Shown here piece after piece: positions 1-13,100 of a stretch of 64,000 nucleotides of DNA. Location of the stretch: the NCBI RefSeq assembly GCF_029407905.1, contig NC_073628.1, forward strand, positions 51,171,501 to 51,235,500, written 5' to 3'. The notes under the pieces are model-generated. The model was not told the DNA's origin. It saw nothing but the letters and a program-made list of their open reading frames with translations, and did not search any database. Made by a program: the position numbers and the translations under genes. Each line of letters begins with the position of its first letter. Within the stretch, counting starts at the first letter, position 1. This DNA comes from Bubalus kerabau (taxonomy: Eukaryota > Chordata > Mammalia > Artiodactyla > Bovidae).

Positions 1-981
1 ATAGATTCTTCTACAGTAATGGAAATATTCCATATCTGTGTCAAGTATGGTAACTGTTAGCTATGTGGGCTGTTGAATATGAGTAGTGCAACTGAAAAAC
101 TGAATTTTAAATTTTGTTTTGGATTGCTCTAAGTTTTAATAGTCACATGTAGCTAGTGACTACCATATTGAAGGAAGGTAAAGACAGAAACTCAGCTATA
201 GTCACTCTTGCTTGATGAGGAATAGGTAGTATCAGATTGAGACATTTTTAATTTTGAAAATTAGATCATTTCTAGCAGAAGGGTGCTGCTTAATAAAGCT
301 TCACATAGATTCCCTTTTCTGTCTATTCCTTGTTTCTTATGTATGTTTCAAGGACTAGAAGGTGTTGGATTTAGGGGGCAACCAGTTAGACTAGTCCTTG
401 TCCTCATGAATCGTAGTTACTTTAACATAGATGTTTTTATTTTTTGGATTTGTGTGTGTGTGTTGGTATAATTTTAGAGTTTATCATCCCTCTGCCATTG
501 TCTTCCCATCTGTTTCATGCCTGACAGTAGAGACTGAATGTTGCTCACTATACTGTTATTTAACTTCTAGATAACTGCACCCTTTTACGAGTATGTCTAA
601 GAAATCAAAGTGTTGTGGGAGGTCTTGATATTTAATTTCTTAGGCATTATCCTTACCGAGAACAAGATAAGAGCTAAAGATGTGAACACAGAATTTGCTA
701 CTTCTCTGGAAGTGGTGCTTCAGTGGTGATCAAGGTTTCCCTGTGCTCCCAGGAAATAGAAATAGTTAATATGTTTATTTTTAGTTCTCTCCCTTCTCCT
801 TTCCCCTTTCTCCATCTCACTCCCTTCCTCCCTCTGGCAGTGGCAGTAACATAAAATATCACCACTTTCTTCTTGGAGAATTGGTACTGTTGGGGATGAG
901 ACCTATTACTTTTCATTGTAATGCATGTAAACTTTGGTATGAGTTTGTTGTTAATAGATCAGTAGTATTTTTGTTACTTAG
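1..981 (+). other. CEP295 intron, left edge
   Basis: This is intron upstream of the first visible exon. I see no exon or recognisable interspersed repeat. There is a pyrimidine-rich tract at about 785-838. The acceptor ttgttacttag ends at 981. Confidence 0.6.
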
Positions 982-1119
982 ATAATGGAAATAGAAGAAC
1001 AGAAGCAAAAGCAGTTGGAATTGCTTGAACAGATTGAACAACAGAAGTTAAGATTAGAAACTGATTGCTTCAGAGCTCAGCTAGAAGAAGAAAAAAGAAA
1101 AAAAACTCAACAGACTGGG
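982..1119 (+). CDS. CEP295: CEP295 coding exon (coiled coil)
   Basis: This 138-nt exon is in phase 0 at both ends (46 codons). It begins IMEIEEQKQKQ and ends KKTQQTG before donor GTAGGA. The composition is almost entirely Glu, Lys, Gln, Leu and Arg with heptad-like Leu and Ile spacing, as expected for the end of the N-terminal coiled coil. The Met at 985 is internal and not a start. Confidence 0.93.
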
Positions 1120-4100
1120 GTAGGATGCAGGAAATCTCATCACTGTGTAGACTGTTGGAGGATAAGAACAATCAATCTTAGTGTTCAGAAAAGTAAAACG
1201 CCATTCTAATTTGTGTTTGATTATCTTTTTTTAAAGTATATATGTATATGTTTATACAAACCTGATTTTTATATATATATATGTGTGTGTGTATAAGTAA
1301 GTTTATACAAACCTGATGACTTTCATCTTTCGGTTTCTAGACAGTGCTAATACAATGACCATGACTTGTATGCAGTATGTATGTTGAGCTCTTGAACTTC
1401 CTTGACACTAAACGAGAGTGACAGATTACTTCATTTCTCAACAATGGAAGTGCCAGTCTTTTTTATTTAAGAAAAAAAAAAAGGCTATATGGAAGTTTAC
1501 AATTATAGAACTTCAGTTTATGTAAAATACTCTAGTACTTGTTTCTGTATTTGCCTTTTAATTAGTAGCTTTGTCTTTTACTAGGTCAGCACTGCTCCAA
1601 CATCATACACCGTACGTTCTGATGAAGATAGACACAGACAGATGATTCGTATTTATCAGCAACAGCTATTACAGCAAAACAGGTATTAATTAGGGTACAG
1701 TTTTTATGTGATATTGTGTGGCTACATTTTCAGGGTTTATTATTTGGTGTACATGAAGATCTTAACCAGGATTCCCTTTAGAACTATGACATGTAGATTT
1801 CTCAAAGGGCAATGTTAATAGCATTGTTCCATTTCTGCCTTGATTATGGCCATCCCTAGATTGAATGTAATGTATAAATACTTGAGAATGTAGGTTGTTT
1901 TTGTTTTCATCAAAAAAGAGTAACGTTTGTTTGTTTTGGGTAGGTTTCACAAGCAGTCTGTTGAAACAGCCAGGAAACGATTACTTGAATATCAGACCAT
2001 GTTAAGAGGAAAGTACCCATCCATGTCAGCTGCACCAGTGATGCCTGGTTCTGTTACATCAGTGCCACCGCCAAAATCTGAAAGACCCAGTGTTCCATCA
2101 GAACATGAGGATCAAGGTCAGAGACCCAAGCTGAGTCCTAACAAACAACCTGTACAGATCTCCAAATTAGAGCAAGATTCTCAGGTTTCAAGACAGAATC
2201 GCTTTCCACAAAGACAGGTAGAAACAACGGAAGCATTAATCACTTCAGATGTTTTAGCCAAGCAAGCTTTGGAATCACAAGAACACCAAAAGCAACTCTC
2301 ACAGACTGAAGTACAACAGAGAGACTACAAATTGGTTGCTAAAGATTCTCAAACGCTTTCAAGGGCTTTATCACATGATAAGCCACTGACAGTACAGGAT
2401 GCTAGAGAAAGAGCTGAAACATCTGGGGCAACAGCTTTTCAAAGTTTAGACTCCCAGCAAGTGTTCTCAGAGAACAATGAAAATGTATCTTCTAAGTTAA
2501 TAGAACCATCTTCATTCCTACCATTGGTAGCTGAGCATTCTTTTAGTTCTCTGCCTACTAAAGTCAAGTCTGGAGAAATCCAGCAGCCCTTTTCAACTGC
2601 TAGCAAAGGTGTAGTTTCTGTAAGCCACTCTGTAGCTGGCCAAATGCAGGATAAGTCTTTGCCATTCTCAGAAAATATCATAGCCCAGCAAAGTAATTTG
2701 AAGGCTCTCCAAGAACAGTTAGACCTACAGAAGGAAGTTCTTCGGACAAGACAGGAAGCTCAGGAACAGTTGCTTTTGTGTACACAGAAAGAGTTGGAAG
2801 GGCAAACTGGCCTTTCTATATTCCTTCCATTAGTACCTCTGAATTCATTTGCTTCACTGCCTTCAGCCCAAGCTGAGTCAAGGAGAATCCAGGAATCTTC
2901 TCCAACCAAGAAAGAGACTGGAGTTTCCTCAGGCCATCCTGGGGTCCCACAACTTCAGGATAGGCTTAATTTTAAATTTTTCCAAGAACAGTTAAAAACG
3001 CAGAGGGACAGCCTTCAGGCTAGGCGGGAAGCCCAAGAAGTATTATGTGTGCATAAACAGAATGAGTTGGATGGGAGAGTATGGGCTGAACAGACTGGGT
3101 CCTCTTCTCTCCCACCTCAAATAGCTCAGCATACATTTACTTCACTGCCTTCTGCTGGTCCTCAGTCTGGAAAAATTCAGGACCAGTATTCATCTAAGAC
3201 TGAGAAGGAGCGTTTCTCAATCCAGACTGAAATGCCCGCATCTCAGGATGGGTCTTTAGGTTTCCCACAACAGTTCCAACCTTTGCACGATTGTTTGAAC
3301 TTGCTCCAAGAGCAGCTGATTACACAGAGGGATGCTCTCCAGGCCAGGCATGAAGCCCAAGTGGAATTACTTTCACGTAAACAAAGGGATTTGGAAGACG
3401 CTAAGTCTGTGCAGATGAGTTCTTTGTTCCTGCCAGTGGTCACTCACCATTCACTTGCTTCACAAGTTTCAGCTAAAACTGAGCCTAGGAGAATTCAGAA
3501 CTTTTATTTCTCTGAGAGGGATAGTGTTATTCCCTCAAGTAATTTGGTAATGCCAGCATTTCAGGATGCGACTCTTAGTTTTCCACAGTATAGTCTGCCA
3601 TGGCAGGAAAATTTAACAGCACTCCACAATCAGTCACACCTTCAGAGGGTATTACTTGGCGATAAACAAGAAACTCAGGAATTTGTACACAAACAAAGTG
3701 AATTAGAAAAAATGTTCCCTTCTGAACAGACTGGCACCTCTTTGTCTCAGGTAGCTGACTCTGAAAGATGCCAGGAATACATGTCATTCAGGAGTGACAG
3801 TACTGTTCCCTTGAGCCACTGGAAGATCCCAAGATCTCAGGAACGACTTCTGGGATTTTCACGACATACACAACCTCTGCAAGGTAATTTGGAAGGACAG
3901 CAAGAACAGTTAGACAGAGAAGAGGAGGCCCTTCAGTTCAGCCAGAGATCCCAAGGGAATGTATCTTCTGAACAGACTTGCCCCTCGTTCACACCCCGGT
4001 TAGGGCAGCTCTCTCTCACTTCATTGCCTTCTGCTGAATCTTGGGAACCTCTTTCAGCAGAGAGTGAGAGTAGAACTCCTTCAAGCCGTTTTCAGATCCC

Positions 4101-7100
4101 GGCGTTGCAGGATAGACTTTGGAAGTTATCACAGCTTATCCAGCCTCAGCAAGATAACCTGAAGTCACTCCAAGAACAGTTAGCTACACAGAGGGAAGCC
4201 ATCATTCAGTCTAGGCAGGAAGCTCAGCAAGAATTTCTTTTGCACAAACAGGGTGAGTGGAAGGGAAGAGTGTCTCCTGAGCAGGTTGGCACCTCCTCCT
4301 TCCTACCCCAAGTCATACAGCCTCCTTTTGCTCCATTACCTCCTAGTGAAGCTGGTAGAATCCAAGAACCTTGTTCAACTAAGAGTGATAATATAGTCTC
4401 CTCAGGTCATTCTGAGATACCAAGGTTGCCTGATAGACTTTTAGGTTTACCACAGCCTGTTTTGCCTCAACAAGATTATCCAGTCACATTTCAACAAGAA
4501 CAAAGAGAGTTGGTTTTGCCCAGACAGTATACACTTGAGGGAAAGTCACCTGAGCATTTTCTCCAACCTCACCATGGTGATTTAAAGGCCTATCAACGGC
4601 AGTTAGATATACAGAGGGAAGTCCAAGAAGAATTCCTTTTGCAAACACTAAGTAAATTGGAAAAAGGGGTCTCAGCTGAGCAGACCACTACCTCTTCATC
4701 CTTATCCCACGTAGCACTGCCTGTTGCTGACTCTGAAGGAATGCCAAAGTGTTTTCCAGCTAGAAGTGACCTTGCTGTTTCCTCAAGTCATCCTGAGATT
4801 CTAAGACCTCAGGAGAGCCCTTTGCATTTATCCCAGGCTGTTTTGCCTCAGCGAGACCATGTGTCCACACAGTTGGGCCTTCAGGGTGAAGTACTACGTT
4901 TTAGTGAAAAGGCCCAGGAAGAACTGCTAAGAGGCAATCACACAAAACTGATTGAAGGTGATGCTTCTGGGCAGCCTGTTCCCTCTTTGTTTCTACCCAA
5001 GGAAAGAGAACATTCGTTTATTCCACTACCCTTTGCTGAGGTAAAATCTCAAAACATATGTGAATTGTATTCAGCCAAGATTGAATGTGCAGCTCCCTCT
5101 AGTGCTTCTGTGAGCCCAAGACTTCAAGATAGAATTTTGAGTTTTTCACAACCCATCTTTGCTCAGCAAGATAACTCGGGACTTCAGAAGCAGTTGGAGC
5201 TACAAAAAGAACTTCTGCCTTTTAGTCAGAAAGCCCAAGAAGTATTGCTTGTACCAACACAGACAGCCTTGCAGCAACAGACACAGAAACATCAGGAGAC
5301 TCTGAAGGATTTCTTCAAAGACAGCCAGGTATGTATTAAACTTGAATATCTAAGAATTAAACATCACCAGTAACCCGATGACTCAGGTAACTCAGCCAAA
5401 CTAAATACTTATTTTACTCCTAGGCTGAAATAATAAGTTATTAGTTATTGAGAGTAAGTGGTTTGAACTTAACTGTGCTTTAATTTTCTACCTTAAATAA
5501 CATGGGAATTAAAACATAAAAATTCATCTGCCTTGCATGGTGTTTATGAGGTTAATAGTTACTTGAAGCCCAACTAATTTCAGCCAGTAGTTTGATACAA
5601 CCAAATGCAAACATCATTAAAAATGTAGGCCATGTTTTGAAGTTTTGTTATAAAGAGTTTTGAGCTTACCACAAGATTAAATTGTAAAATAACTAGTTAG
5701 CAGAATTTCTCTTAGGCAAATAGCAGACTTTGCTTTCTCTAGAGCACTTTGTTGACATTTGTATAGGATCAAAATGAGTACCATCTTTTTCTTTAAGTGA
5801 CAGTACTAACACCTGGTATAAAAGTGGTGTGATTTTAGGCTGATGGACATTTGGACCTGCTGCTTGTGACTGAATTGTTGAGAGGACTCTGGTTTCTATT
5901 CATAGTTTCTCTATATGGGAGACAGTATATCTCCCTATATATGAATGTGTCTATTGTATTTTAAGACTGTTTCCTAAATTTATGAGTTAGCCTGAACAGA
6001 ATTCTACAGTTCCTTTAATGCTCAGGAGAAGTTTGAATTCATGAGAATGTGAGGTCTAGGGATACTCAAGTCTAATCTTGAAAGGTGCAGTGGAGGCTGT
6101 TTTTGAGGTTCAAGGCTGTGACTGGTGGTTCTTTTCAGTGGAATTACTACCCTTTCAATACTAGAAGTACTTCTAATTTTTTTTTAATCTGTAGATAAAT
6201 TTGTAATAATGTAGTTGGAACTGTTTGTTTGCTTGAGGTACTAATTGAAGAAGTTACAAATCTAATAACTTCTTCACATGACCTTTCATCCTGTGTCATC
6301 CCCACCCTCATCTATCTACTTTTTCAGGAAAGTAAGCCCACAGTTGAAAATGATTTTGAAACCCAGAAGCTCAAAGAATGGCTTCCTCATCTCCACGATC
6401 AAAAAAACATTGGTCCTGCAGACAGGAGCAACTGTGATAATCATCAGCTCCTTTCAGAAGGTAGTAATGCCAAGCAAAGTAGTAAGATACTAATAATTGC
6501 ATTCTGTTGTACTCATTATCCTGATGATGATTCTTTGCTTTCACCTCCTGCACTTGCTAGTTGAAGAAGTTCATTGTGTTAACACATCTGTATTGTGCCT
6601 GACTTTGTCTTTTGACTTGATAGGTGTGCATCAGGACAAAGAACTGGGTAGGAAATCCTCAAAACCACCTGTAGCAAAAATAAGAGGTGGATTGGACTTG
6701 AACCAACATGAACTTAGTGCCATACAAGAGGTAGAATCACCAACAAGTGGCAGAACTTCTATACTAGGTAAAAAGTTGGTTTGATAAAATGATTTTTTCA
6801 TAGTTTGCTAGTTTTCTATAGTTATTTCAGGATGCTAAATATTTTGTGGCTGTTGAAGAAACGTAGACTGTGAATACTCATGAAGGGGAAAAAGTGGTTT
6901 ATATTAACAGTATTTAAAACGTGGACTTAAAGAAATACATCATTAGGTAACTAAATACTTTATATATGGGAGAAAGCAATTTATTGTAGACAGAAATTCT
7001 TTGTTCTCCTTATTCGGACATTCTTGCTTCCCTCTGCTGCTGCTAAGTTGCTTCAGTTGTGTCCGACTCTGTGCGACCCCGTAGATGGCAGCCCACCAGG

Positions 7101-10100
7101 CTCCCCTGTCCCTGGGATTCTCTAGGCAAGAACACTGGAGTGGGTTGCCATTTCCTTCTCTGGTTCCTTCCTAAACCAGTTTCTTTAGGATATAACTCTT
7201 TTCTTTTTTTTTTCTCTCTCTCTCTTTTCACATACTGCTCTTTCACCTCAGTACCTTCACTGCTCCTTTCCTGTATCTTTCACAGGATAATTATGGTGCT
7301 TAAAATCCTGGCTCTAAGAACATGCATATTTCTTTTCTGTGCTTCTTCAGAGATCCAGTTATCTGGAAAAATTTCTTCTGGTGATCTTTAATAAAAGCTT
7401 TATTTTCGTTTTATAATTGTTTTTAGATTTTACAGTCAACCAGATAGTTTTATTGATCAAATTTATCAAAGCAGACTCTTTGAAGGGGAAAAATAAGCTT
7501 TGTTAATAGAAGGGTATATGGAAGTTTACTATTGATACTAGCTATTTAGGTCTTGTGAAAGTTGCTCAGTCGTGTCCGACTCTTTGCAACCCCATGGACT
7601 GTATAGTCCCTGAAATTCTCCAGGCCAGAATACTGGAGTGGGTAGCCTTTCCCTTCTCCAGGGGATTTTCCCAACCCGGGGATTGAACCTAGGTCTCCCC
7701 CATTGCAGGCAGATTCTTTACCAGCTGAGCCACAAGGGAAGCCCATTTAGGTCTTAAGCCATAAAATATTGTACTTTTGTTTCTGGCTAAAAGAGTTTAA
7801 GAAGGTAGAGATTCTGAATAACTCTTAAGAGTCATTCCACATTTTGTTTTCTTCTTATGTCTTATGGAAATTATAACATAAAGTAAGTATTCTGTTTATT
7901 ACTAGGCTTTGGAAGTTTTGCTTCATTTTGCACTATTTGGTAAACAAAACTATTCAGGACTAGAATGGTGATTGCTCTGATTCAGATTGAGCATTGGGAA
8001 TTTCTCACCATTGATTCCTGTAAATTAATGAGTTGTGTTTGAGATTGCAAAAATGTCCTCTTGCTTAGAAGGGAAAGCTATATATTCCTTCACCTACATC
8101 TCCTTATCCTTTAGCCCTTTTTCAATGAAAAGTACCCGATGTAAGTCTTAACAGTTTCCTTGTCTGTACCTCTCCAACACCCAACAGATTACCAGCTCTT
8201 TTCAGTTCTAGATGATCCACTCTGTTTCCATTCCCACTACCGTTTCCAGTTGATTCACTTGTTTCCATTCCCACTACTGCCCTTTTAATTAAGGCTGTCA
8301 TTTCTTTCTTTTTTTTTTAAATTTATTATTTTTTAAAATTTAAATTTATTTATTTTAATTAGAGGCTAATTACTTTACAATATTGTATTGGTTTTGCCAT
8401 ACATCAACATGAATCCACCACGGGTGTACATGTGTTCCCCATCCTGAACGCCCCTCCTACCTCCCTCCCATTACCATCCCTCTGGGTCATCCCAGTGCAC
8501 CAGCCCCAAGCATCCTGTATCCTGCATTGAACCTGGACTGGCGATTCATTTCTTATATGATATTACACATGTTTCAATGCCATTCTCCCAAATTATCCCC
8601 CCTTCCCTCTCCCACAGAGTCCAAAAGACTGTTCTATACATCTGTGTCTCTTTTGCTGTCTCACATACAGGGTTATTGTTACCATCTTTCTAAATTCCAT
8701 TATATGGGTTAGTATACTATATTGGTGTTTTTCTTTCTGGCTTACTTCACTCTGTATAATCGGCTCCAGTTTCGTCCACCTCATTAGCACTGATTCAAAT
8801 GTATTCTTTTTAATGGCTGAGTAATACTCCATTGTGTATATGTACCTCAGCTTTCTTATCCATTCATCTGCTGATGGACACTGAGGTTGCTTCCATGTCC
8901 TGGCTATTATAAACAGTGCTTCAGTGAACATTGGGGTACACGTCTCTTTCAGTTCTGGTTTCCTTGGTGTGTATGCCCAGCAGTGGGATTGCTGGGTCAT
9001 ATGGCAGTTCTATTTCCAGTTTTTTAAGGAATCTCCACACTGTTCTCCATAGTGGTTGTACTAGTTTGCATTCCCACCAACAGTGTAGGAGGGTTCCCCT
9101 TTCTCCACACCCTCTCCAGCATTTATTGCTTATAGACTTTTGGATCGCAGCCATTCTGACTGGCATGAAATGGTACCTCATAGTGGTTTTGATTTGCATT
9201 TTTCTAATAATGAGTTATGTTGAGCATCTTTTCATGTGTTTGTTAGCCATCTGTATGTCTTCTTTGGAGAAATGTCTATTTAGTTCTTTGGCCCATTTTT
9301 TGATTGGGTCATTTATTTTTCTGGAATTGAGCTCCAGGAATTGCTTGTATATTTTTGAGATTAGTTGTTTGTCAGTTGCTTCATTTGCTGTTATTTTCTC
9401 CCATTCTGCAGGCTGTCTTTTCACCTTGCTTATAGTTACAAACCCTCATGTCTCCCTGTTTCCAGCCTAGCATTACTTTCATTCATTTTTCCATGGTGTA
9501 CTCAGAGTAATTTGCCTCTATTGCCCTGTGTTTAAAACTCTTCAGTAGTTTCCCCTTGACTGGAGGGTAAGTCTAAACTAAGTCTTAAGTCCCTAGCTTC
9601 ATCCTCCAGGGCCTTCATCATCTTGCTCTCTCCCTTCAGGGTTGAGTTTGGTGCCACTTTGTGGCATAAACTTTGCCTGGACTATCGTGTCCTTCTCGTG
9701 TGCTCTTTGGGAGCTTTTGTCATAGCCTTTATCACACTTCTTTGGGCAGTAATTTAATCACATAATTAAAGGCAACTAGTGCTAAAAGATTACAGCATGA
9801 AACAGCATTTCTTCTTGCCCCTACACACCCCTCACCCCTTAATCCTACTCACCAGACACAGTCACTTTTCAAGCCTCCTTGGTGCTTCTTGTATTTGCTT
9901 CTGTAGTTGGCAGTGGATTTTAGTAGAAACTAAGCCAAATACTAAACACCACTAAAATAATTTCAGATCACATCATTTTCTCTATTTGTGGGAACACCTT
10001 TTAGTTGGAAATTGAATGATACATTCTTTTTTTTTTAATTGAAAGATAATTGCTTTACAGAATTTTGTTGTTTTCTGTCAAACCTCAACCTGAATCAGCC

Positions 10101-13100
10101 ATAGGCACACATATATCCCCTCCCCTGGACTTCCCCCCGCCTTCCCCCACATCCCACGCCTCCAGGTTGACACAGAGCCCCTGTTTGTTTCTTAGCCATA
10201 CAGCAAATTCCCGTTGGCCATCCACCCCACATATGATAATGTAAGTTTCCATATTTCTGTTTGCATACATCTCACCCTCTCCTCCCCTCTCCCCATGTCC
10301 ATAAGTCTATTCTCTATGTCTGGTTCTCCATTGCTGCCCTATAAGTAAATTTTTCAGTACCATTTTTCTAGATTCCGTATATATGCGTTAGAATACAATA
10401 TTTTTCTTTCTCTTTCTGACTTACTTCACTCTGTATAATAGGTTCTAGGTTCATCTGTCTCATTAGAACTGACCCGAAGGCACTCCTTTTTATGGCTGAG
10501 TAATATTCCATTGTGTGTATGTACCACAACTTCTTTATCCATTCATCTGTCGATGGACAACTAGGTTACTTCCATGTTCTAGCTATTGAAAATAGTGCTG
10601 CCATGAAAAATGGGATACATACGTCTTTTTCGATTTTGGTTTCCTCAGGGTATATGCCTAGGAGTGGGATTGCTGGGTCATTGACAGTTTTATTCCTAGT
10701 TCTTTAAGGTATCTCCATACTGTCTTCCACTGTTTTTGGGCTGTACAATTTAATCCCCACCAGCAGTGCAAGAGCATTCCATTTTCTCCACACCCTCTCC
10801 AGCATTTATTGTTTGTAGACTTTTTGATGATGGCCATTCTGGTGTGAGGTGATATCTTCTTGTTGTTTTGATTTGCATTTCTCCAATAATGAGCAATATT
10901 GAGCATCTTTTCATGTGTTTGTTAGCCATCTGTATGTCTTCTTTGGAGAAATTTCTGTTTAGGTCTTTTTCCCACTTTTTGATTGGGTTATTTGTTTTTC
11001 TGGTAGTGAGTTGTATGAGCTGCTTGTATATTTTGGAAATTAATCCTTTGTCAGTTGTTTCATTTGCTGTTAATTTCTCCCATTCTGAGGGTTGTCTTTT
11101 TACCTTGCCTATAGTTTCCTTTGTTGTGCAAAAGCTTTTAAGTTTAATCAGGTCCCACTTGTTTACTTTTGTTTTTATTTCCATTGCTCTAGGAGATGGG
11201 TGGGTCATAGAAGATCTTACTTTGATTTATGTCACCAAGTACTCTGCCTATGTTTTCCTGTAAGAGTTTTACAGTCTGGTCTTACATTTAGGTCTTTAAT
11301 CCATTTTGAGTTTATCTTTGTGTATGGTGTAGGAAGTGTTCTAATTTCATTGTTTTATATGTAGCTGTCCAGTTTTCCCGGCACCATTTATTGAAGAGGC
11401 TGTCTTTGCCCCATTGTATATTCTTGCCTCCTTTGTCAAATATAAGGTACCCATAGGTTCATGGGTTTATTTCTGGGCTTTCTATCTTTTTCCGTTGGTC
11501 TATGTTTCTGTTTTGGGGCCAGTACCATACTGTCTTGATAACGGTAGCTTTGTAGTATAACCTGAAGTCAGGAAGGTTGGATCCTCTAGCTCCATTCATC
11601 TTTCTCAAGACTGCTTTGGCTCTTCAGGGCCTTTTGTGTTTCCATATGAATTGTGAAATTTTCTGTTCTAGTTCTGTGAAAAATGCCATTGGTAATTTGA
11701 TAGGGAGTGCATTGAATCTATAGATTGTATTTGGTAGTATAGTCATTTTCACAACATTGATTCTTCCTACCCAGGAACATGGAATATCTCTCCATCTGTT
11801 TATGCCATCTTTGAAGTCTTTAGTGTCTTATAATTTTCTGTGTACAGTTCTTTTGTCTCCTTAGGTAGGTTTATTCCTAGATATTTAATTCTTTTGTTGC
11901 AGTGGTGAATGGGATTGATTCCTTAGTTTCTCTTTCTGATTTTTCATTGTTAGTATATAGAAATGCAAGTGATTTCTGTGTATTGATTTTGTATCCTGCA
12001 ACTTTACTAAATTCACTGATTGGCTCTAGTAATTTTCTGATAGTATCTTTAGGGTTTTCTATGTACAGTATCATGTCATCTGCAGACTGAGAACTTTACT
12101 TCTTCTTTTCCAATCTGGATTCATTTTATTTCTTTTTCTTCTCTGATTGCTATAGCTAGGACTTCCAGAACTATGTTGAACACTAGTGGGGAAAGTGGGC
12201 ACCCTTGTCTTGTTCCTGATAGGGGGAATGCTTTCAGTTTTTCACCATTGAGATGAATGATACATTCTTGACAAGGCTATTATTGCTTCCAAAAGGGGTG
12301 AAAATTGGTTTTGGGGAAGATGAAAAAGTCTTACTTTTTATGTATCAAAGTACAAATGTACATAAAGTGATATATGGTATAATTATTTACTTAATCTTTT
12401 CTTTTTGGTTAATATGTTTCTACTTTTATTTGTAGATAATGCATGTATTTGTAAAAATAGTTTCATTTAATATTTTTCACCTTTTGTAGTTTCATACTTT
12501 GTGAATACTATCCCTTGTCTTTGAAAACAGAGCTTCTGAAACTGTCTTTGAAGGACCAGGGTGTTCTCCAATCTTTTCAGACCAGTATTTTGTTAAGTTA
12601 CAGACCATGTAGTTGAATGTCAAAGCAATGTTATCCTGGTATTAAAGTTTCCAAATGCTTACTCTTCCCCCACAAAAAAAGATATACAGGATAGTTATTA
12701 AATTTCATAGAGTTGGGAAGCCATTAGGGGAAAAGTCTTTAAAAGGCTTCTTAGGTGGGTGATGATAAAGTTGAGAAAATCTGAGCTAAATTTCTTCTCT
12801 GTAGTTTATTTATTTTGGCTTTACCTTTTAGGAGCATTGTCTCAGCTTTTTCTTCTAATATTCTTAGAAATTTTTATTTTGGCTCTCAAAGTATAGTTTC
12901 TAAAAGTTTGTCCTCTTTTCTGATTGTTTCTTTTCATAGCATCTTGCTCTTGTTTTATGGATGCAAGATACTACCTACACTGAATATTTATAGGTTTTTG
13001 TTTGTTCAGGTTCCTGTATTTTCTGTCTAGGTCCTTCCTTGTTTGTTTTTTTTTTCTCCTGTGTGAAATTTTAGAATTTTTAAAATCTAAAATCTTGCAT

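Noticed and set aside
7660..7745. tRNA-like A and B boxes in many SINE copies
   Set aside because: They belong to tRNA-derived SINE heads (Bov-tA, CHR). None has a complete cloverleaf as a functional tRNA gene.
8593..9199. Minus-strand open frames of 135 and 92 codons
   Set aside because: They are the C-terminal ORF2 remnants of an L1 copy, not host genes.
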